Origin: Lepidurus packardi
Taxonomy: Eukaryota; Arthropoda; Branchiopoda; Notostraca; Triopsidae
Length of the DNA stretch: 64,000 bases
Reading direction: 5' to 3'
NCBI GenBank assembly: GCA_023053545.1
Contig: JAKZAN010000006.1
Coordinates: 3,353,001 to 3,417,000, forward strand
Positions 47,447 to 62,380 of this stretch are shown here, piece by piece. Below the pieces are notes generated by a model that saw nothing but the letters and a program-made list of their open reading frames with translations, had not been told where the DNA came from and made no database searches. The position numbers and the translations under genes were made by a program. Numbering within the stretch: position 1 is the first letter of the stretch; each line of letters opens with the position of its first letter.

Positions 47447-50400
47447 TCGCCAAAAAGTAATAACTAATATAAAATAAAACATGTTAGAGTGTGTCGTCGC
47501 CGCTGTCTAAAAACAGCTTTTGACGAAAGCTCAATAGAACAAAACAGAGTTGGTGTTTTAAGGTTTCGTCCAGCTGTCAAATCTCATCAGTGTTGGGGTG
47601 TTAGGACTTTCGAAACCAACTTGGCCCGGCTCGGCGCGTCCGTCCGGACAGGCACGTTTGGAATTAATGTAGAAAAGTCAGCGACACAGCTGGCAGTGAT
47701 GACTCCTCCATGTCAAAACGCTACTTCGTGCATACCTTCTTTTCAGTGAAAACAAACCATAGACCACAAATGCAGTTAACTTCAACGCCGCCCACATATG
47801 AATACCATGAAAGATTATTTTTCTTGTCTTTCAAAATAGCTGACAATGATAACACACTATTCGTTTTAAGAAGCTATAAAGGGAATGATTGAGTAAGTGG
47901 ATCGCTCTTATACACCAAGGCGTGTTCACCGAGGTCTCGAACGGATTATAGAAGATCTCATCTCTGGCCTCAATCGTGAGGCCACAGTTATATCGATTCT
48001 CCGATAAAACTGGCTTCTAAGCTTTTTACAACCGAGCTAAATTTCTTACTTCAGTTGAAGCGCGGTTCACAAGCCACGCCAAGAAAGCATTAGCATGTCT
48101 CGATGGCTGGCTGACATAGGAGGCGCACAGCACCTGCACATGGGTCACCTGTGCGAGATTTTTAGCATGTCTGAAACTGGTTGTAGAACATCCACTCCAT
48201 GAGACGCTACTAAAAGAAAATAGCAGGAGGAGGTTGTAGCCGTGGTCGCCACCCACGACTCTGAAATGATGTCATAAGTTGCACACAACCGTCTTTGGTT
48301 TCGACCTGTGTGCTCTGGAAATCACGAATCTTTGCTTAGAAAAAAGCAGTTTGGTTAAACAATTTAAACTGTTTAGTGTAACGGGTACATAGGTGATTCT
48401 ATGCGGGAAAGAAATATCGACACTGGAATGAAAATGAGGAGAAAAAAGCAAATCAAACGTCACGCCGGGAAGGGCCGAAAAGGCGAGAAGTTTAATGTAA
48501 GAGAATATCTTGTCAGATAGAAAGGATGAGACGTCCTGCTGGCAAGACCAGGCGAAAACAAAAGAAGTCTCACACTCCAGAAAGGAGGTTTATCTGGTGC
48601 ACAATCTGACTGGTGCACAACAACCAACGAACGACCAGATGGAGTTTACCTGTTGGGTTTACATTGCAAGCTTGTATATTAACTAATAGGTGGGATTTCT
48701 CGAAGGTGTAGGCACGGTTTGAATTCTTTCGTCTTGGGGTTTATCGTAAAAGCGGTTTTACCTCCTGGATATCCAAGTTAATCTTTACTGACATTTTGAG
48801 CGTTGGTGCGTACACCTGCACTGCGGATTACTCGGCATGTTCAAAATCTTTGCCTTCGAGTGTAGGTTATAGTCCCCAAACAAAACCATAGTGTAGGGTG
48901 TCTTATTTGAGGCGGAAAATCTGCTCTGGCACTTTAGGTGTTTTATAGTTTAATTTCCGAAGCCAATATGAAGGATTCATTGCCAAACTTATTTTATGAA
49001 GTGCGTTGTTTCGTACCTTGTAAGACTTTTGTAAGACCTTGTAAAACTAAGAGTTTTCTTTATGGCCGTGATAATAAATAGCCCCAGCAAGGAGCATAAG
49101 TACCACCAGTTGATGTTCTTGTCCGTATGAATGTGTACAAGCCCCATGGATAAGCGAAGCAGTTTCTCGACGTAGTCATCTGCGTTCCATACCATTAATC
49201 CTTCTAAGTTTCTGGCCAGAAAAGCTCATATTCTCGACTCGTATAATAGTCTGGAGCCACAGGAGTCAAACGGGTGGTTTACACTAGCTTGCGTAGCCGC
49301 TATCAGAGTGATGCGTCAGAAAAAGATGCCAGAAGCTATATATCCTCTTCCTATGGCGTACTAAACTCCCTTTTTAAGTATAATTGAGCGCAGCGATACA
49401 CAAAACAGATCCATGCATAAGAGGCCTCTGTGTCGGTTCTTATCCATCTATATTAGGTTTTGACGTGATATCTATATACTGGCGCATCCATTCCACTTAT
49501 TTTGACAGTTCTACGGTACTCATTATGTAGATGTTAAGAAAAGCTTTCGGGATATCAGGCAGAGTTCAAACGACTTAATCCATGCTTACGCTGGCCTTCA
49601 GGCTGAATACGATACACAGTTCCAGTTTCCATTTCTTCAAAGGCACAAGTCCTTAAAAAATGTTCAGAAACGTCGTTAATAATCAAATTTTTAGTGACCC
49701 GTTCATATTTTCAGAGAATGATCTGTGGGCTTAAAACTCTTCTGCTAAATATGTTACTTAGTACTGTAAAAAAAATCTAAATATATATACTAAAAGAGCA
49801 AGACAGCATTGGTGTTTAAATGACGTCTCTTGCTGGGTTATGCTCGGTGTGGAAACGTCTTTTGACGTGGGTAATTTTTCCGACTTTTGAATAGGTTGGA
49901 GTCAGACGTCGTCGTGAATCAAGATTCTTTTCAACGATTACAGAAACGGGAAAGATGTCTCTATTAAGTAAGTTTGTAAGGAGATGCCAAGTTTTCCGGA
50001 GCTCTAAAGTTCGCTTTAAACTTCCTATGGTGTTGAATAACATTCAAAGAAAATTTTCACACTGGGGATTAGGTTGTAGCTTCCTACGCAGACTGCAAAC
50101 CTAAAAAACTCTTGGGAAGTCTGCTCGGCAGCTCAGCGTGACTTTTTTAAACTCTACTTGAAGGCTGTCGTTGTCGTACGAAACTTCCTTACTGGGCTAG
50201 AATTAAGGGGCGATAAGGAGCTGACCGTTAAGTGCCCCTCCCGCAAGGATACTTTGTCATTTGGATTTGTTAAGCAATCTCGCTATTCTTAAGCAAGGCA
50301 GAGCAAAAAAAAATGACCAATTACTCAAGTAGAGAACAATGACACAAGAAAGTTAAGCCAAACCTGGCGTCCATCCCTCGAGACGGGGCAAAAAGAAAGT

Positions 50401-53400
50401 CCACCTTTAAGACTAAAGCTCTAAGTTTGTCATAATTGAAGTCATTATAAGATGGGAGGAGAGCCCGACTGCCGAAAGAGAGCCTAGGATCTACATTAAC
50501 TCATGGAAAACGGAACCTGGACGGAATGCTCGAGCTCGTTTGGCTTAGGCAGAAATGTTCACATTCGAATATAACCACAGAGGTGAGCTTGGTTCTGAAA
50601 GCGAAGTCGCCTTGGTTTTCCAAAGGCAGTATCTCATCCCCCCCTTGCTTGGCTAATAATGGTCCGCTTTTTTTGTTACAATAGTTGCGTAGCCCTGAGA
50701 CTCCTTGGGTGGTCCCGTCTTCAAGTGGAAGTGGCGTTCTTGTGGCTTTGACAATCCAGAGGCTGGTTTTAGTCCGAAAATGTGATGACTGATAAACATT
50801 ATAATTTCGTCGTGTAGGTAACTATAATGGGGTTCTCAGATGTTGGACGACGAGCGGTAAACATTTAAGATGACAAAGGGCAGTCTACCTGTCGATAAAC
50901 TTGCTTTCAGCAACCCAATCCTTTCATTCTACAACTTAAAAACTCTCCCAACCAAAGCGAAGTGTGCTTAGCAGCATCAGCTTCTTCCGTACGATTTAGA
51001 CAAGGAAACGAGCTTTCCCTTTTAAGTCAAAACTGACCTTGTTTTTAAGCCATTCCCCAATACCCAATTAGACAGAAACGACTATTGACCAGCTAGGAAA
51101 GGTAGTTTTTTTCTTTGTCGAGTTGGATTTCTTTTGGTTCTTTTTTTCTGGGAGGGGGGGTTGAAGATTCCTGAGAACGACAACGCATTCAGAATTAAAA
51201 AAACGTGGATGTTAAGAGTTCCCATGTTCCCAACTAGTGGAAGACTATATAAGGCGGGCAAGTCTAGCTTATCAAGCAATCTATAGTGAATCTCTAAGTC
51301 ACCATTTACCTCTCGATCCCAATGTCAAAGTTTGATTGGTTGAAGCGTCTTAATTAAAATGATAAATCACTTTCAATGTTTTACTTGCAACTGCTCAACG
51401 GATAATTAGTATTATTAGTATTATTTATTTTTGCAAACAGATAGAGCTCAGGAAAAGTGGTATAAGCATCAACATCCATTTATCATCTCAATCCCAAAGA
51501 AATGGGGAACATCACAACAAAACTTCTTTCCGAATTGCCCACCGTGTTGTCAGCTAATGCGCGTATAATAAATCGAGAATTTGGCCTTAATCTGAAAAGC
51601 TAAAAAGTTAGTATTGTTTTGTTGTGCTATGGGCGACTGGGCGACAGCTTTAACGTACAAAAGTGTAGCAGCAGAGACAATGATCATTACAAGCCGCTGA
51701 GAAGGAGAATCCGGTTTTCTTTTGTTTCGTTTGTTGAGTTCAGACTAGTACCAAGACGAGCTAAAGAACGCCATAAACGAAGGCATTTGTTCCCTGTATC
51801 CCTATACACGCTCGGCAGAAAGTCTTACGCCCTTAGCCAATTATACATACGATGTTATCGTATTATTATTATTATTATATTAATTACAAAAGCGTGTTTT
51901 TAGTCAAAGTTCCACTCACACGAACAGGATGTATCGACGATTCAATAATGAATAAAGCTATGTATGCTTATTTTCAAATTATTGACACTTTCATGGTGAT
52001 AGCATCCTTTTGTCCTGAAACTCGAAATCTGATCCGGCTCCATACAAGTCGTCCGCATATCTGCCTCCAAGTCCTCAACTTTAGTGTCATAGATAAGATC
52101 TTGTCGTGAATGAAAACAAAGCTACTGAAAAAAAAGCACACTCTCGCATACATGCTCTGTTGCTTAGTCACAGCATCTTATATCCTCCTGTTTAAAACGC
52201 TGCCCTCCCCTACGCTTGTCTACGCCAAAAGCCAAGTTTACCATTCGTCTCGCTCGCCGGGTTTGGCATCTGGGGCTTCTGCTTCAAGCCGCATAGCCGG
52301 ACTCAAGTAGCCTGAGACATGATTTCTTTTTTCTTCAATTCATTATTCCATCCGTTCAACGTTTGTCCTGCCAACTCAAGTCATTGCCGGGACAAGACTT
52401 GGAGGTAACCGGGGTATCAGGAGCAGCGTAGAAGCCTGTTTGTTTAGTTTGAGCTTTTCTTAGAGAGGCCTTGGGCCTTACTCTTTTTTTTTTCATTTTA
52501 CATTTGCTTGACTCGAGCACACAGCTTTCTGTCAACTCGTGAATGCCCTGTCTTCTCCAAGCGGGATTGAAGCGGCAGAACAGAGTTTTGGCCGTTGGCC
52601 CGCAAGTTTGGCTCTAACAGCAAAGCTGAATAGAACCAAGTCATCAACCTTCGTTCCATCAGCTAATGCAGCAGCAACACTAGGAACAAACCCATCTCTT
52701 GAAAAAAAAAGACCTGCTATTCTGGACCATTATGGTCTGCAAGCAAATCGCAAACTGTGTTTGCAAGCTCAGACTTCTCTCGGTCTCTGTCTGGCTGCCA
52801 TCATGACCATGCAAGCAGACTGGTCCTCCCGACCCTGACTTTTAGTTTTACAATGGCATTCAGTGACCTGCAAAAGTAGTGATTATCCCTTTTACGTAAC
52901 ACAGGTAGCTCTTCAAGTCTGATCTCGCAAAAAGACTAAATCTCTGTTTAGTTCTTTTTTTTTTGTTTTCTATTTACACCCAGAAATGCTCAAGACTTTG
53001 CCTTTCCCTGTCATGTTCAGAAGCACACATGTGCGTATCTTCCCTTCAGCAGCGTCACGTATCGTGACATACCAAATACCAAACATAAATGCTCTTTCAT
53101 TTCAAAAAAGTAAAATGTTTTGATGAAGCCTTGCGTAGCTTCTGAATAACCAAGCAAGTTAAAGCCGAAGAAATGAGAAACTGAAAGTCATGCTACCAGG
53201 GGCGATTTCTAAGTTTCATACTGCGAGCAAAACCTTGCTGCGATGAAATTTGCTGAATGTCACATAGAGCATGTCCCAAAAAAAGTGACAGGGAAGCTGG
53301 GACTTCGGTTCTGCTTATTAGCGCGAGGGTGAAATTTGAACGCCGGAACGAGGTACAAAACTTTCCTTTGCTCTGGAAAAGGGTTGCTTCTATTCATCAG

Positions 53401-56151
53401 TTTTGGAAAATAAAAGTTAAAAGGTTGCTTCCAGAGCGGTTATATTGTATGCGCTTGTTCGTTTACCGAAGCACACCGGCGCCAACGTAGAGCGGGTCCT
53501 GGTCGATGCATTGAAGACCGGGAGAGTGAGCAAGGCACACGCCAAAATTTATTGATCGTGCAAACCTCACGTGTAGGTAGTGTAGTATAGGGAGCAGAAG
53601 GTTTCGTTCTGGGGTAACCTACACTAAAAAGCTGAACATGAAATAGTGTATACCCTAAGTCTTTCACTCAGGTAAAGCGAACTCGGGGAAAACGCAAACC
53701 GCTAGACGGATTGCATCGATCCGACCTGGGCATCGTGAGTCATGCAGATAATAGTGTACTATAAGCTATGCTAGGTCGTAGTCATAGCGCTCAAAAAAAG
53801 TAGAACTCCTATCCTGACACACAAATATAAGGAAGCAAGATAATAGTAAACAGAAAAACTTACCATTATTCCATAGCGAAGCCTCCAGTTAGTTATATTA
53901 ATCCTTTGGGAGTTATAAGTGTACGTATCCTTTGTAGCTGCGTCGTCACGCTCGAGTTGAGATACGATTGATTTTTTAAAAACTCGTGCACTCACTCGGC
54001 CACTTTCACAGCTAACTTCTAAGAACACTTGGTAGAAGTTAAATCCTTTACGCAAATGCTTTCACACACTTGGGTTTCCGGCTATGATGCGAGATTATAC
54101 ACACAATTCAATCGATCCACTTATACTAACAAATACTCCTTTGCTTATTTTTTTTGTCAAGGATACCTGCAGCGTTGGTTTGGAATTCTAAGAAAAGTTT
54201 CCGCTCTGGAAAGTCTCTACCAACCAAACGAGAAAAGTTCACCTGGGAGGACTCAACATCGACTGACTGCTCCAACCGACGGTCTGCCTGTGAATCAACA
54301 ACGAACGCTCGTCAGAGAACCCCTGTGCTAAGACCGTAAGGAAACGCCAAACTCGGCTGAGAGGTTGGCCTTCAACAAAAGCTTTCGTCTTATTTCCTCG
54401 GTCTTCTTTCTGCTTTCTCATCAGCAAGTTTCCTTGCGGCGAAAACTAGGGGCCAAGCCAAGATCCTAAGATCCGAACTTACTCACCCAGGTAAAGAGCG
54501 CTACCAATAGGTAATTTTTAGGAACCCAAACTAGTTCTTCTGCTTTTTACCTATCGTGATAATTGTCCTGGAAAGCAGGCACAGCTTGTTGGACATATAG
54601 GCGGTCCAGCGGAATTTTATAATTAATAAATTAAGCGTCTTTCAAGTCGAGGGTTCATCTGTTGATTGGGGAAACCATATCTGGCACTCTTCCGAACACA
54701 AAAGGACATCATCCTGATCTGTGAAGGGCGACAATAAATAAGAACGGGACAGCTAAGGGCTAATGGCACATGGCAAGCCAAACTTGATGGATTGTAATCG
54801 AGAAACGATGATACGTTTTAGGGGTACAGAGGCGAACTTTGGGTTACGTACGCATCATTACAGAACAGCTATTGTGAGGCTAAAGGCGCCGGCGTCATTT
54901 GGGGAATTGGGGATGAGCGAATTCCCAACTGGTGGCGCCTTCCGAGCTCGTTGAGACCCGTCTGTGTAGTGGCGTCAAGAGTGGCGTCGCACTTTGTTGC
55001 CGAGTTCCGGTGTTTTGCGTCCGGAAGAGCAATGGCAAATAACGAAACCCTTGGTAGAAGCAAGTTTAGGAGTGAGGAAAATATCGATTTACCCTTTTCG
55101 GTTCCGAACAATAATATTTCCTAAAAGCGAACAAGCAGCGCACGGCGCGCGCCAACTTTATTACCAGTGTATCTGAGCCTTCTGGGAGCAACAAACGGAA
55201 AAAAGGAGGCGCTGTTCTTCTTGCGCTTAACCCTCTCAACTGTTTCAACTCGTTAATATAACAAGGCTAAAATTAGGAAACCTATGTAAGAGTCTTAAGA
55301 GGGTTAGAATTTTTGAGGGGTGATGTTGAAAGAAATTTAGCAGAGCAAAACCACCTATTGGGTTCTTGAAGAGTGTTTGGATAAGTTGAAATTTTAAAAG
55401 CTATGTCCATGTGAAAGATAACCCAGCAGTCTGTTACTGTTAGCCTTCAGCTGCAAGAGCAACGATGTATTTGTTTAGGTTACATAGCGTAAAGTGAAAT
55501 TTCCCTGGCCTCTGAGAGTTTAGAAGAATTTCTGTCTTTCGAAAACATTCTTCTGGGCTGCTCTCCAAAAATAGTTTGCTTAGAAGATCTTGGACTGTTT
55601 TACACATACTAGGCTCCGTAGTGGCCTTTTCTTCTTTTTTTGACCCGAGTAGAGAGCACTTTCTTTCCGTTTACATGATGAATGCACTATATTTAGCTAT
55701 TACTACTACCTACATGATGTATTATGCATATTACATGTTATAGACGTGTTCACGCAGAGGCTATACTAAGTTTTACTTTGTATTCCTGCAGGCCCAGCTG
55801 CTTATAAATAGACAAATGAAAGGGCACTGAATGGATGCAACGCCAGGTATGACACTGAGAGACCTCGTAACCATAAAAAGCTCAATATCGTGATTTAAGA
55901 GTGCATAGGTCGTATATATCGTTGGCAACACGCGTTTTCCCATTAGCTGTGCGTGCCTGCCTCTTGCAGTCATTAAAGACTGACTTATGAACGGGGCCAA
56001 CATGTAAAATGTCTGCTTTAACACACCGTCACGGGCTAAAAATATGTCAAAGGGATCCGAAAAGATCTGTGATGCGTATTCTTTTTTAAACAGCTGTTGA
56101 AATTTTTACTGATTTTGGCTCGTCTTCAATTTTCTGTAACAGATTGCGGAT

Positions 56152-56221
56152 TTTCCATGTCACTATCGGTCCTTAACCCTTTCCATGTCCTTATCGGTCC
56201 TATCGGTCCCCTCCTTAACCC
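56152..56221. repeat. Imperfect tandem duplication
   Basis: Both copies start TTTCCATGTC and end CCTTAACCC (56152-56179 and 56180-56221). The second has an extra TATCGGTCC-type block, showing stepwise local duplication. Confidence 0.75.
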
Positions 56222-59200
56222 AAGATCTCTTTTCGGAGAGATTTTCTTTTTTTTATGGGAGTTATTAAGGCTAAAATACGGAGGAAAGCGGAAGGTATGT
56301 ACAATTGAAAAATTTCGCTTGGAGCGAATTCCCACACCATCAACAAAATGAGCGACTTGCCGGGTGGGCCTGCCTTGCACTGCAACAATGCTCTTTGTTA
56401 CTCTATGTAGTGCATCGTATACACTATAAGCCTCTATTCACTTATAAAATGAGGTTCCCTCTTAGTCTCTTTTATTTTCGTGCAACCAAGGGAGAATGCT
56501 ATGCCTAAACGACGGTTTACGCGTCCGGTAAATAACGTTCGTTTCACGCGTTCCCCCTTTTCAGAATACATGAACGGGGGTACCATATTTTCTGTTTGGT
56601 CTCGCACATGACTAATTAGTCCCCTCGTCTAGCCCAAGCCCGTTTTCCCCTGTTTAATGGTGTTACTTAATAGCCCCCCATACCCTACCCTGTATAGGCT
56701 CTTCATGTTGGCTTTCAGTATAATTTGTTCTGGAAAGATTCCCTACAAGATCGGTTTTCCTATTATTGTATCACTGATAGGTTTGCTGAGTCTCTGATAG
56801 GCTTCTCAAACATGAGGTTATAATAGAAGTAGGAAGCATGTCTAGAATGCCATAAAAGTGTCTCAAAATGAGCCGAAAGATAGTAATTTTCGAACTGAAA
56901 ACAGGCATAGGGTCTTTGAAAAAGAATTCGTAACAGGTTAAATAACAATAGGAGAAAGGGAAGCTTTAGGAGCGCTTCTGCATTTTATGTCATTCTTGGT
57001 TTCGTCGTATTGCTGCCATTTCCCAACAATAGAAACCATCAAGTTCTGCTTTCTAACACGTTTGCGCCCCTATCTTTTTGCCTCAAAGCCCTTTCTCGTT
57101 ATTTTGGTTAAAAGCAGCATCGACTTATTACATCCCACATTAGAAATGCAGAGTGTATGTCTTATTAACATTTGTCCAGTCAGAAATAGTAGTAAATTCA
57201 ATTGTAGTAAAATTGTAAATTAGTAAAAGCTATTTGACTTGGTGTCTACATAAGGCTTAATGCTAATACCCATTGTTTAAGGCTAGCTTGTGAGACTTTG
57301 TATTGGTGTATTTATTCGCTGTTACGCTGCTGTTCCCTAATGTTACTGGGTTCCCAGTGCCAAAAAATACCAAGAGCCACCATTGTTCTATCTAATGTGT
57401 TTCTCACATGTCACATGTGCAGGTCAGTGACGGACTATAGAAGTCATCTGACAATGACTACTATAATTAGGTTGAGTTACATCCATGTGCAGTTTTTTTA
57501 AAGTTTGGAAAGGTTTCTCAATGTCAGACAAGCCCAGTAGAAGAGGCACTTTTCCTTCGTTCCCAAGACTCAAAGCTTTCCGCTTGCATATCTTGGTAGG
57601 CTTTTCGGATAGGTGATGGTATGGGTGGAAGGACGAATGACTGTTATCACCCGCTTTTTGCAGGTGAGAAAAGGAGGAAAGCCCCTAAATTAAGACTGTG
57701 AAGCTCTGTGAAGGTGTACCGGTGTTCAGCGCTTGTCACTCTGGATCAATGCCAACAAACTTTTTAATCGCATGGTCGTGGAAAAGCTTGAACGAGTTTC
57801 AAAATTCTATAACCGCCTATACCTAAAGCCTTGTCTTTTTTTAGGTTAGGACATTTTGGTGTATCTTCGACTTGGAGCAAAAGGTCAAAGACTTGGAGTC
57901 GTTAATTTTAGTCTATTGTTGCATGTAACATGGCAACTCAAATGCATGTGAGAAACTGAAAAAAACGCGGTAGAACGGAAAGCAAATTGCCTGTTACATT
58001 GCACACCCAGCCAACGTCAAAAGGACCTCCCCGAAAGAAAGGAAAAGACACAAGTAGCGCGGTAGCCTTCAGAACTTCTCCTTTTTGTCGACTTTTGGAA
58101 GATTTCTCTGTTATAAAACTTGCTTGCGAAGTAATGGGTGCCACAGCTTGCATGCTAACAATGAGTTCCCTTGTGTATATAGTCACCGCAGGTCTGTAAC
58201 ATTTGAGTTATTTGTCATGATTACCGTGATTGTTTGTGTGGCGCCGTCTAACTGAAATCTTACGCCAAGTCTGCCTAAAAACCTTGCTAAAAACTAAAAA
58301 TCAAGAAGTAAAATGATAGACTGTAAAATGAAATGCTTGGTCCCACTGTATAATTGTATAATTGAATTTCGCAAGTGTTAAAAGTTATGTGATGTACGCA
58401 TGGAACATGCCAGAGGCAGAGATGGACACCTTCAATTTTACTTGGTTTTTAATCGTCGAAGGCTTCATGCAGTCGTTTTAAAGCAACTTTTAGCTTGGTC
58501 GTACTCGATGACGTTTAGAGTAGCTAACCATGGGAGGACAAGTGACAACTACCGACCTTTCTTTTATCCTTTGTCTTGGCCCTAAGCCTGCAAGTTTCAG
58601 CACACAAAAATATCCTAGTCATCGTCCAGAGGGTCTGTTCACGACTCAAGGCTCGAGTCGTCATATGTAACAGATATACAACAATAAATTTTGTCTTTTA
58701 CGTCTACTTAGGGCATGGTCAATTATTTGACAGTGATAATATATTGCGGAACACATTTCATAATAAAGACCAAAATCAACAAGAAAAAATAAACAGAAAA
58801 AATGTTAGTACAGAGAAAAAAATTAGTTGACAAAATTGAAGACACAGGGCGACACCGTATTGTTTTGCAGTGAGTGTATGTTGTCAGAGGGGTCATTCGA
58901 CTTCCTAAGTTGTTCTCTAACCCAGGTGATGTTTGTTTTGGCATTCATTAGTGTTGTGGCCCCCAAGTAAAACCAGCTTGAATGGTATGAATTTGCATAA
59001 CTTGAATTGACGAGTGGGGCGTGGTTTTCTAGTGGTCCCTGGGAAGAAGCTAATGCTTTTTTTTTCATCGCTCGATCCAAAGTTTTGGCACCCTATGTTG
59101 TGCGTCCACAAAAATGGCTTTAAACAGTTTGGGCCAAGTTCATTTTCGACTGAAGGATGCTTTATCACGCACAAGTGTAGCAGCAGGTGAGCTAAGGCTA

Positions 59201-61162
59201 ACAGACTGTGCGGGAATAAGACAAAAAAGTTGCCCGGACAACTTTTATACTTTCTTAGCTTTATCGTTTTGCCTGTGCTCCTACTGCCTTGCTCTTGAAA
59301 GTGAAGGAGCTATACGGGCCACTTCAAACGCTATTTTTTAGTATTTTACTCGATGGGTCAACCTATGGTCTAAACGTGTACGGATATTTACGCGTGTGAA
59401 ATGAAGAAACCCTTAAAGAGTTTTTGTACCCATTGGATGACATCATGCACATTCTTTGCTTTTTGGGAGCCACTTGAGCTTTTATATTTGTGACTAACGA
59501 AAGAAAAATGTTTGTTGGGTGGAACATTGAGGGATAGCAAATACGAAATAGTTAGCAATATATAGCTAAAAATTGGCTGTGTTACATTTATAAATTTAGA
59601 GAATACAAGCGTGGAAGCATATTAATGAAGCGGACCTAACTGGATAATAGCAGGCCCCTAAGGAGCAAATTTCACATTTGCAAGGACGATGGAATATCTC
59701 AACACGAGAAGACTGAAGTGCAAGAATTTTATTTTAATTTTACAGAGTGACGAAAAACCTGGTTAGGCTACGAGTTTTTGAGAAGGGCGTGAAAAAGATT
59801 TTATTGTGATTTTATATTGCAGGTACATTGTCCACACTGGAATGTCTTATGTAAAAATTCAGTAAAACGATACTACAGTAATGTGTCCACAGCTTTAGCA
59901 GAAATAGTAAGCGACACCCGTGTTGGCCAGCCGTGTGCTATGTAGGTTTGGAAAGCGGTAAGGGCAAGCTATAAATTATTTTGACTCTGGAAGGCAACTT
60001 TGTTTTTTGATGCGCATAGGTGATTAGCTCCCTCTTCAATAAGTCGTTACTTCGCCTCCACATCAAACACCGCCTGCAGTCACGTCCCACAGAGAATAAA
60101 GAAAAGCGATATATCCCGAAATATAATAACGCGAAATTGAGTTTGCATTGAGTTACTGAGACAGGTGCGCTGTTGCTGGCCATTGTCGTTTCTGAAACAG
60201 GGAAAAATCTTATCACAACACCAGAAGCAGAGGCGCAGCTTTTAGGTGGTATAAGAGGTCATCAACTTGTCAATCATAACCGGAGTCTTCTGCTCACATC
60301 GCACACGCACATAGCTGTGTGATCACAACAGCAAAGAAAGCGCTTTAGGAATGTAACTTCATGAGGCTGGAAAGTCATTAAGCTTACCCACAATTAACTA
60401 TAAAACTAAACTGGCTATAACAGCTTGACTTTTCCCTCCAAGAGATCTCTTAGCACGAATCACGGAGTCGAATTGCCCACATTATTTCGAGCTTAGTCTG
60501 ACTCTTGCATTGTTTTACGCGAAGATGAAAAGGTAAGCTGATCATCAGCGTATGCAGACCCTAATTTGCATATTTAGCTCTCGCTTGGCATCTTCAGGAG
60601 GGGCTTCTTTGGTTTTGCTTGTTGGAGAGGTACGCGTCCCCCTTAAAAAAATCAGTTATCAGGAAGGAATGTGAAGTAGGCCAAAGGATTTTTAAATCCT
60701 TGGATGTCAGTTGAAATATTATGTCTGTCATCAAGGCCTCATTCGTTCGTGCTCGAGTGGGTGAAAGCTGGTGCAAAAGCTATGCCGTATTTTCGTCTTT
60801 TGATGGGTTTTTGTTGCCATAATGTATGCATGCTAGGCTAGTGGGGTTATAGCTTTTAACGACAACAATAAGAAGGGCCTGCCTTTCCCTCTACGCTCTC
60901 CCATTAGACAACTAATACCAAAAGCCAACGCTATCTTAGATAACGGTTTTAATGAGGCAATGAAGCGGAGGACGCATAGGGAATAGTGGACCTGTATATA
61001 TGACTTTTCAGCGGCTTGAGCTTCGTACACCTGATAGGCAAACGTGTTGTCGGTGTCGATTTTGAAAGAAACTCCTTTTAGCTTCCAGGAAGACTGCACA
61101 AACAACTTGAACTTCCTCGGCTCTTTATAATCAATTACAACCACGTAGTTTAATGGCAAAAG

Positions 61163-61220
61163 CATGTAAGTCGTTCGCTAAGGGATGAACGCATGTAGGA
61201 AGGTTTGCTAAGGGATGAAC
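61163..61220. repeat. 29-bp tandem duplication, two copies
   Basis: Units 61163-61190 and 61191-61220 share GCATGTA at the left and GCTAAGGGATGAAC at the right with a few differences between. Confidence 0.8.
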
Positions 61221-62114
61221 CCAAGTTTGTGCAACAAAAGATCGAATCTTAAGGTAGGGCCGATTATAGTCACAGTGTCAGGATTACAGACACGCAGTTG
61301 AAAGAAACAAGTTCAAACCGAAGATGGAAAATTTGTCTTTCTTTCTCATTTCCTTTCAATCCCTACATGTATAAGTTTGCCGTTGTTTTACCCCAACTAT
61401 GTTTAATAATTTTTTTATGGGTCTTTTAGGTTTATGCGGGGGATGTTGTAACACAGCTCTTGATGACAGGGTGTCCGCCCATTTTCGAAAGAGGCCACTG
61501 TGTCTGACCTCGCAGTTCAGTAGAAGTCACATTCCGTGGTAGGCTCAACCTTTCTTTGAATCAAGGGTATACGCACCATTTGGTGGGTTCCTCTACAAAT
61601 CCGGTGCCAAAGGTGAGCTGCAGCAAATTCCCTCCCTCTAAATAGGAAACTAATAGCGGTGTCTCTTCTCTAGGTTTCAAGGGAGGGGGGAAGCAGGTAT
61701 TTTAGAAAGCAAAAACTTGCCAATAAAGCGATCTGCAAGCGGAAATGGAAATAAACTTTGGTTTGACTGAGCTCAAGAATCCAATATATACCCGTGAAAA
61801 TCAATGCTCAAATCCTCGGAAAGTCGCTGTTTCGTGTTGGAAGACGAGCGCAAGGCGATACACCGACGTTATCTTGACGTGCAGCAGAACACGCTATGCG
61901 CATAGTTTCACATTTACGACCCCTCTCCATAGCAACTCGGCTTTATCGTGGCAGCCACAGAAGGACATTTCATTGCACTCGAAGGAGCGTTGAGAACAAG
62001 ATATTTTTTCGACTTACATCATCAAAAAAGAAAAAAGGGAAAGGTGTTTTTTTGCTTGCACTTAGCTTTTCTATGCACAGCGATAAACACTGCTTTGAAG
62101 CTTCTACACCTGCG

Positions 62115-62380
62115 ATGTGAAGAAAATCAGAAAACGTTGACTATGAATAGCAAAATAGACGCCCCCAAAGAGCGTCTATTGTATTTCCGATTCACGACAA
62201 AATTGGGAATTTGGGCGGTTCTCTTGCTTACCTAGATTTTTTCTAGGTCTAAATCCATGTACATAGTATATAGGAGATGGTTATATATCTATACTTACGT
62301 GTAATGTGAAGAAAATAAGACAATGTCGAGTGTCAATCGCAAAATAGATGCCTCCCAAGACGGTCTACATATTTTTCCCA
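62115..62380. repeat. Diverged direct repeat carrying a hairpin
   Basis: Two copies of about 75-80 bp, starting ATGTGAAGAAAAT at 62115 and again at 62304, both continue to GCAAAATAGA. In the first copy AATAGACGC (62154-62162) and GCGTCTATT (62172-62180) form a perfect 9-bp stem with a 9-nt loop. In the second copy the stem is partly decayed. The offset is 189 bp. Confidence 0.7.

Larger units (their letters stand above)
47447..62114. other. Large gene-poor region
   Basis: About 14.7 kb with no family I recognise and no chain of exons in phase. Contents noted: a (TAT)n run near 51859-51880, an imperfect duplication at 56152-56221, a 29-bp tandem duplication at 61163-61220, a 99-codon plus-strand frame at 52539-52838 (no ATG at its start) and a 110-codon minus-strand ORF at 60833-61165 (starting MLLPLNYVVVIDYKEPRKF). 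The two ORFs have ordinary-looking composition but no other support. Confidence 0.4.

Noticed and set aside
52539-52838. 99-codon plus-strand frame with balanced codon use
   Set aside because: Begins without ATG, no recognised domain and no exon partners. Kept only as a note in the region entry.
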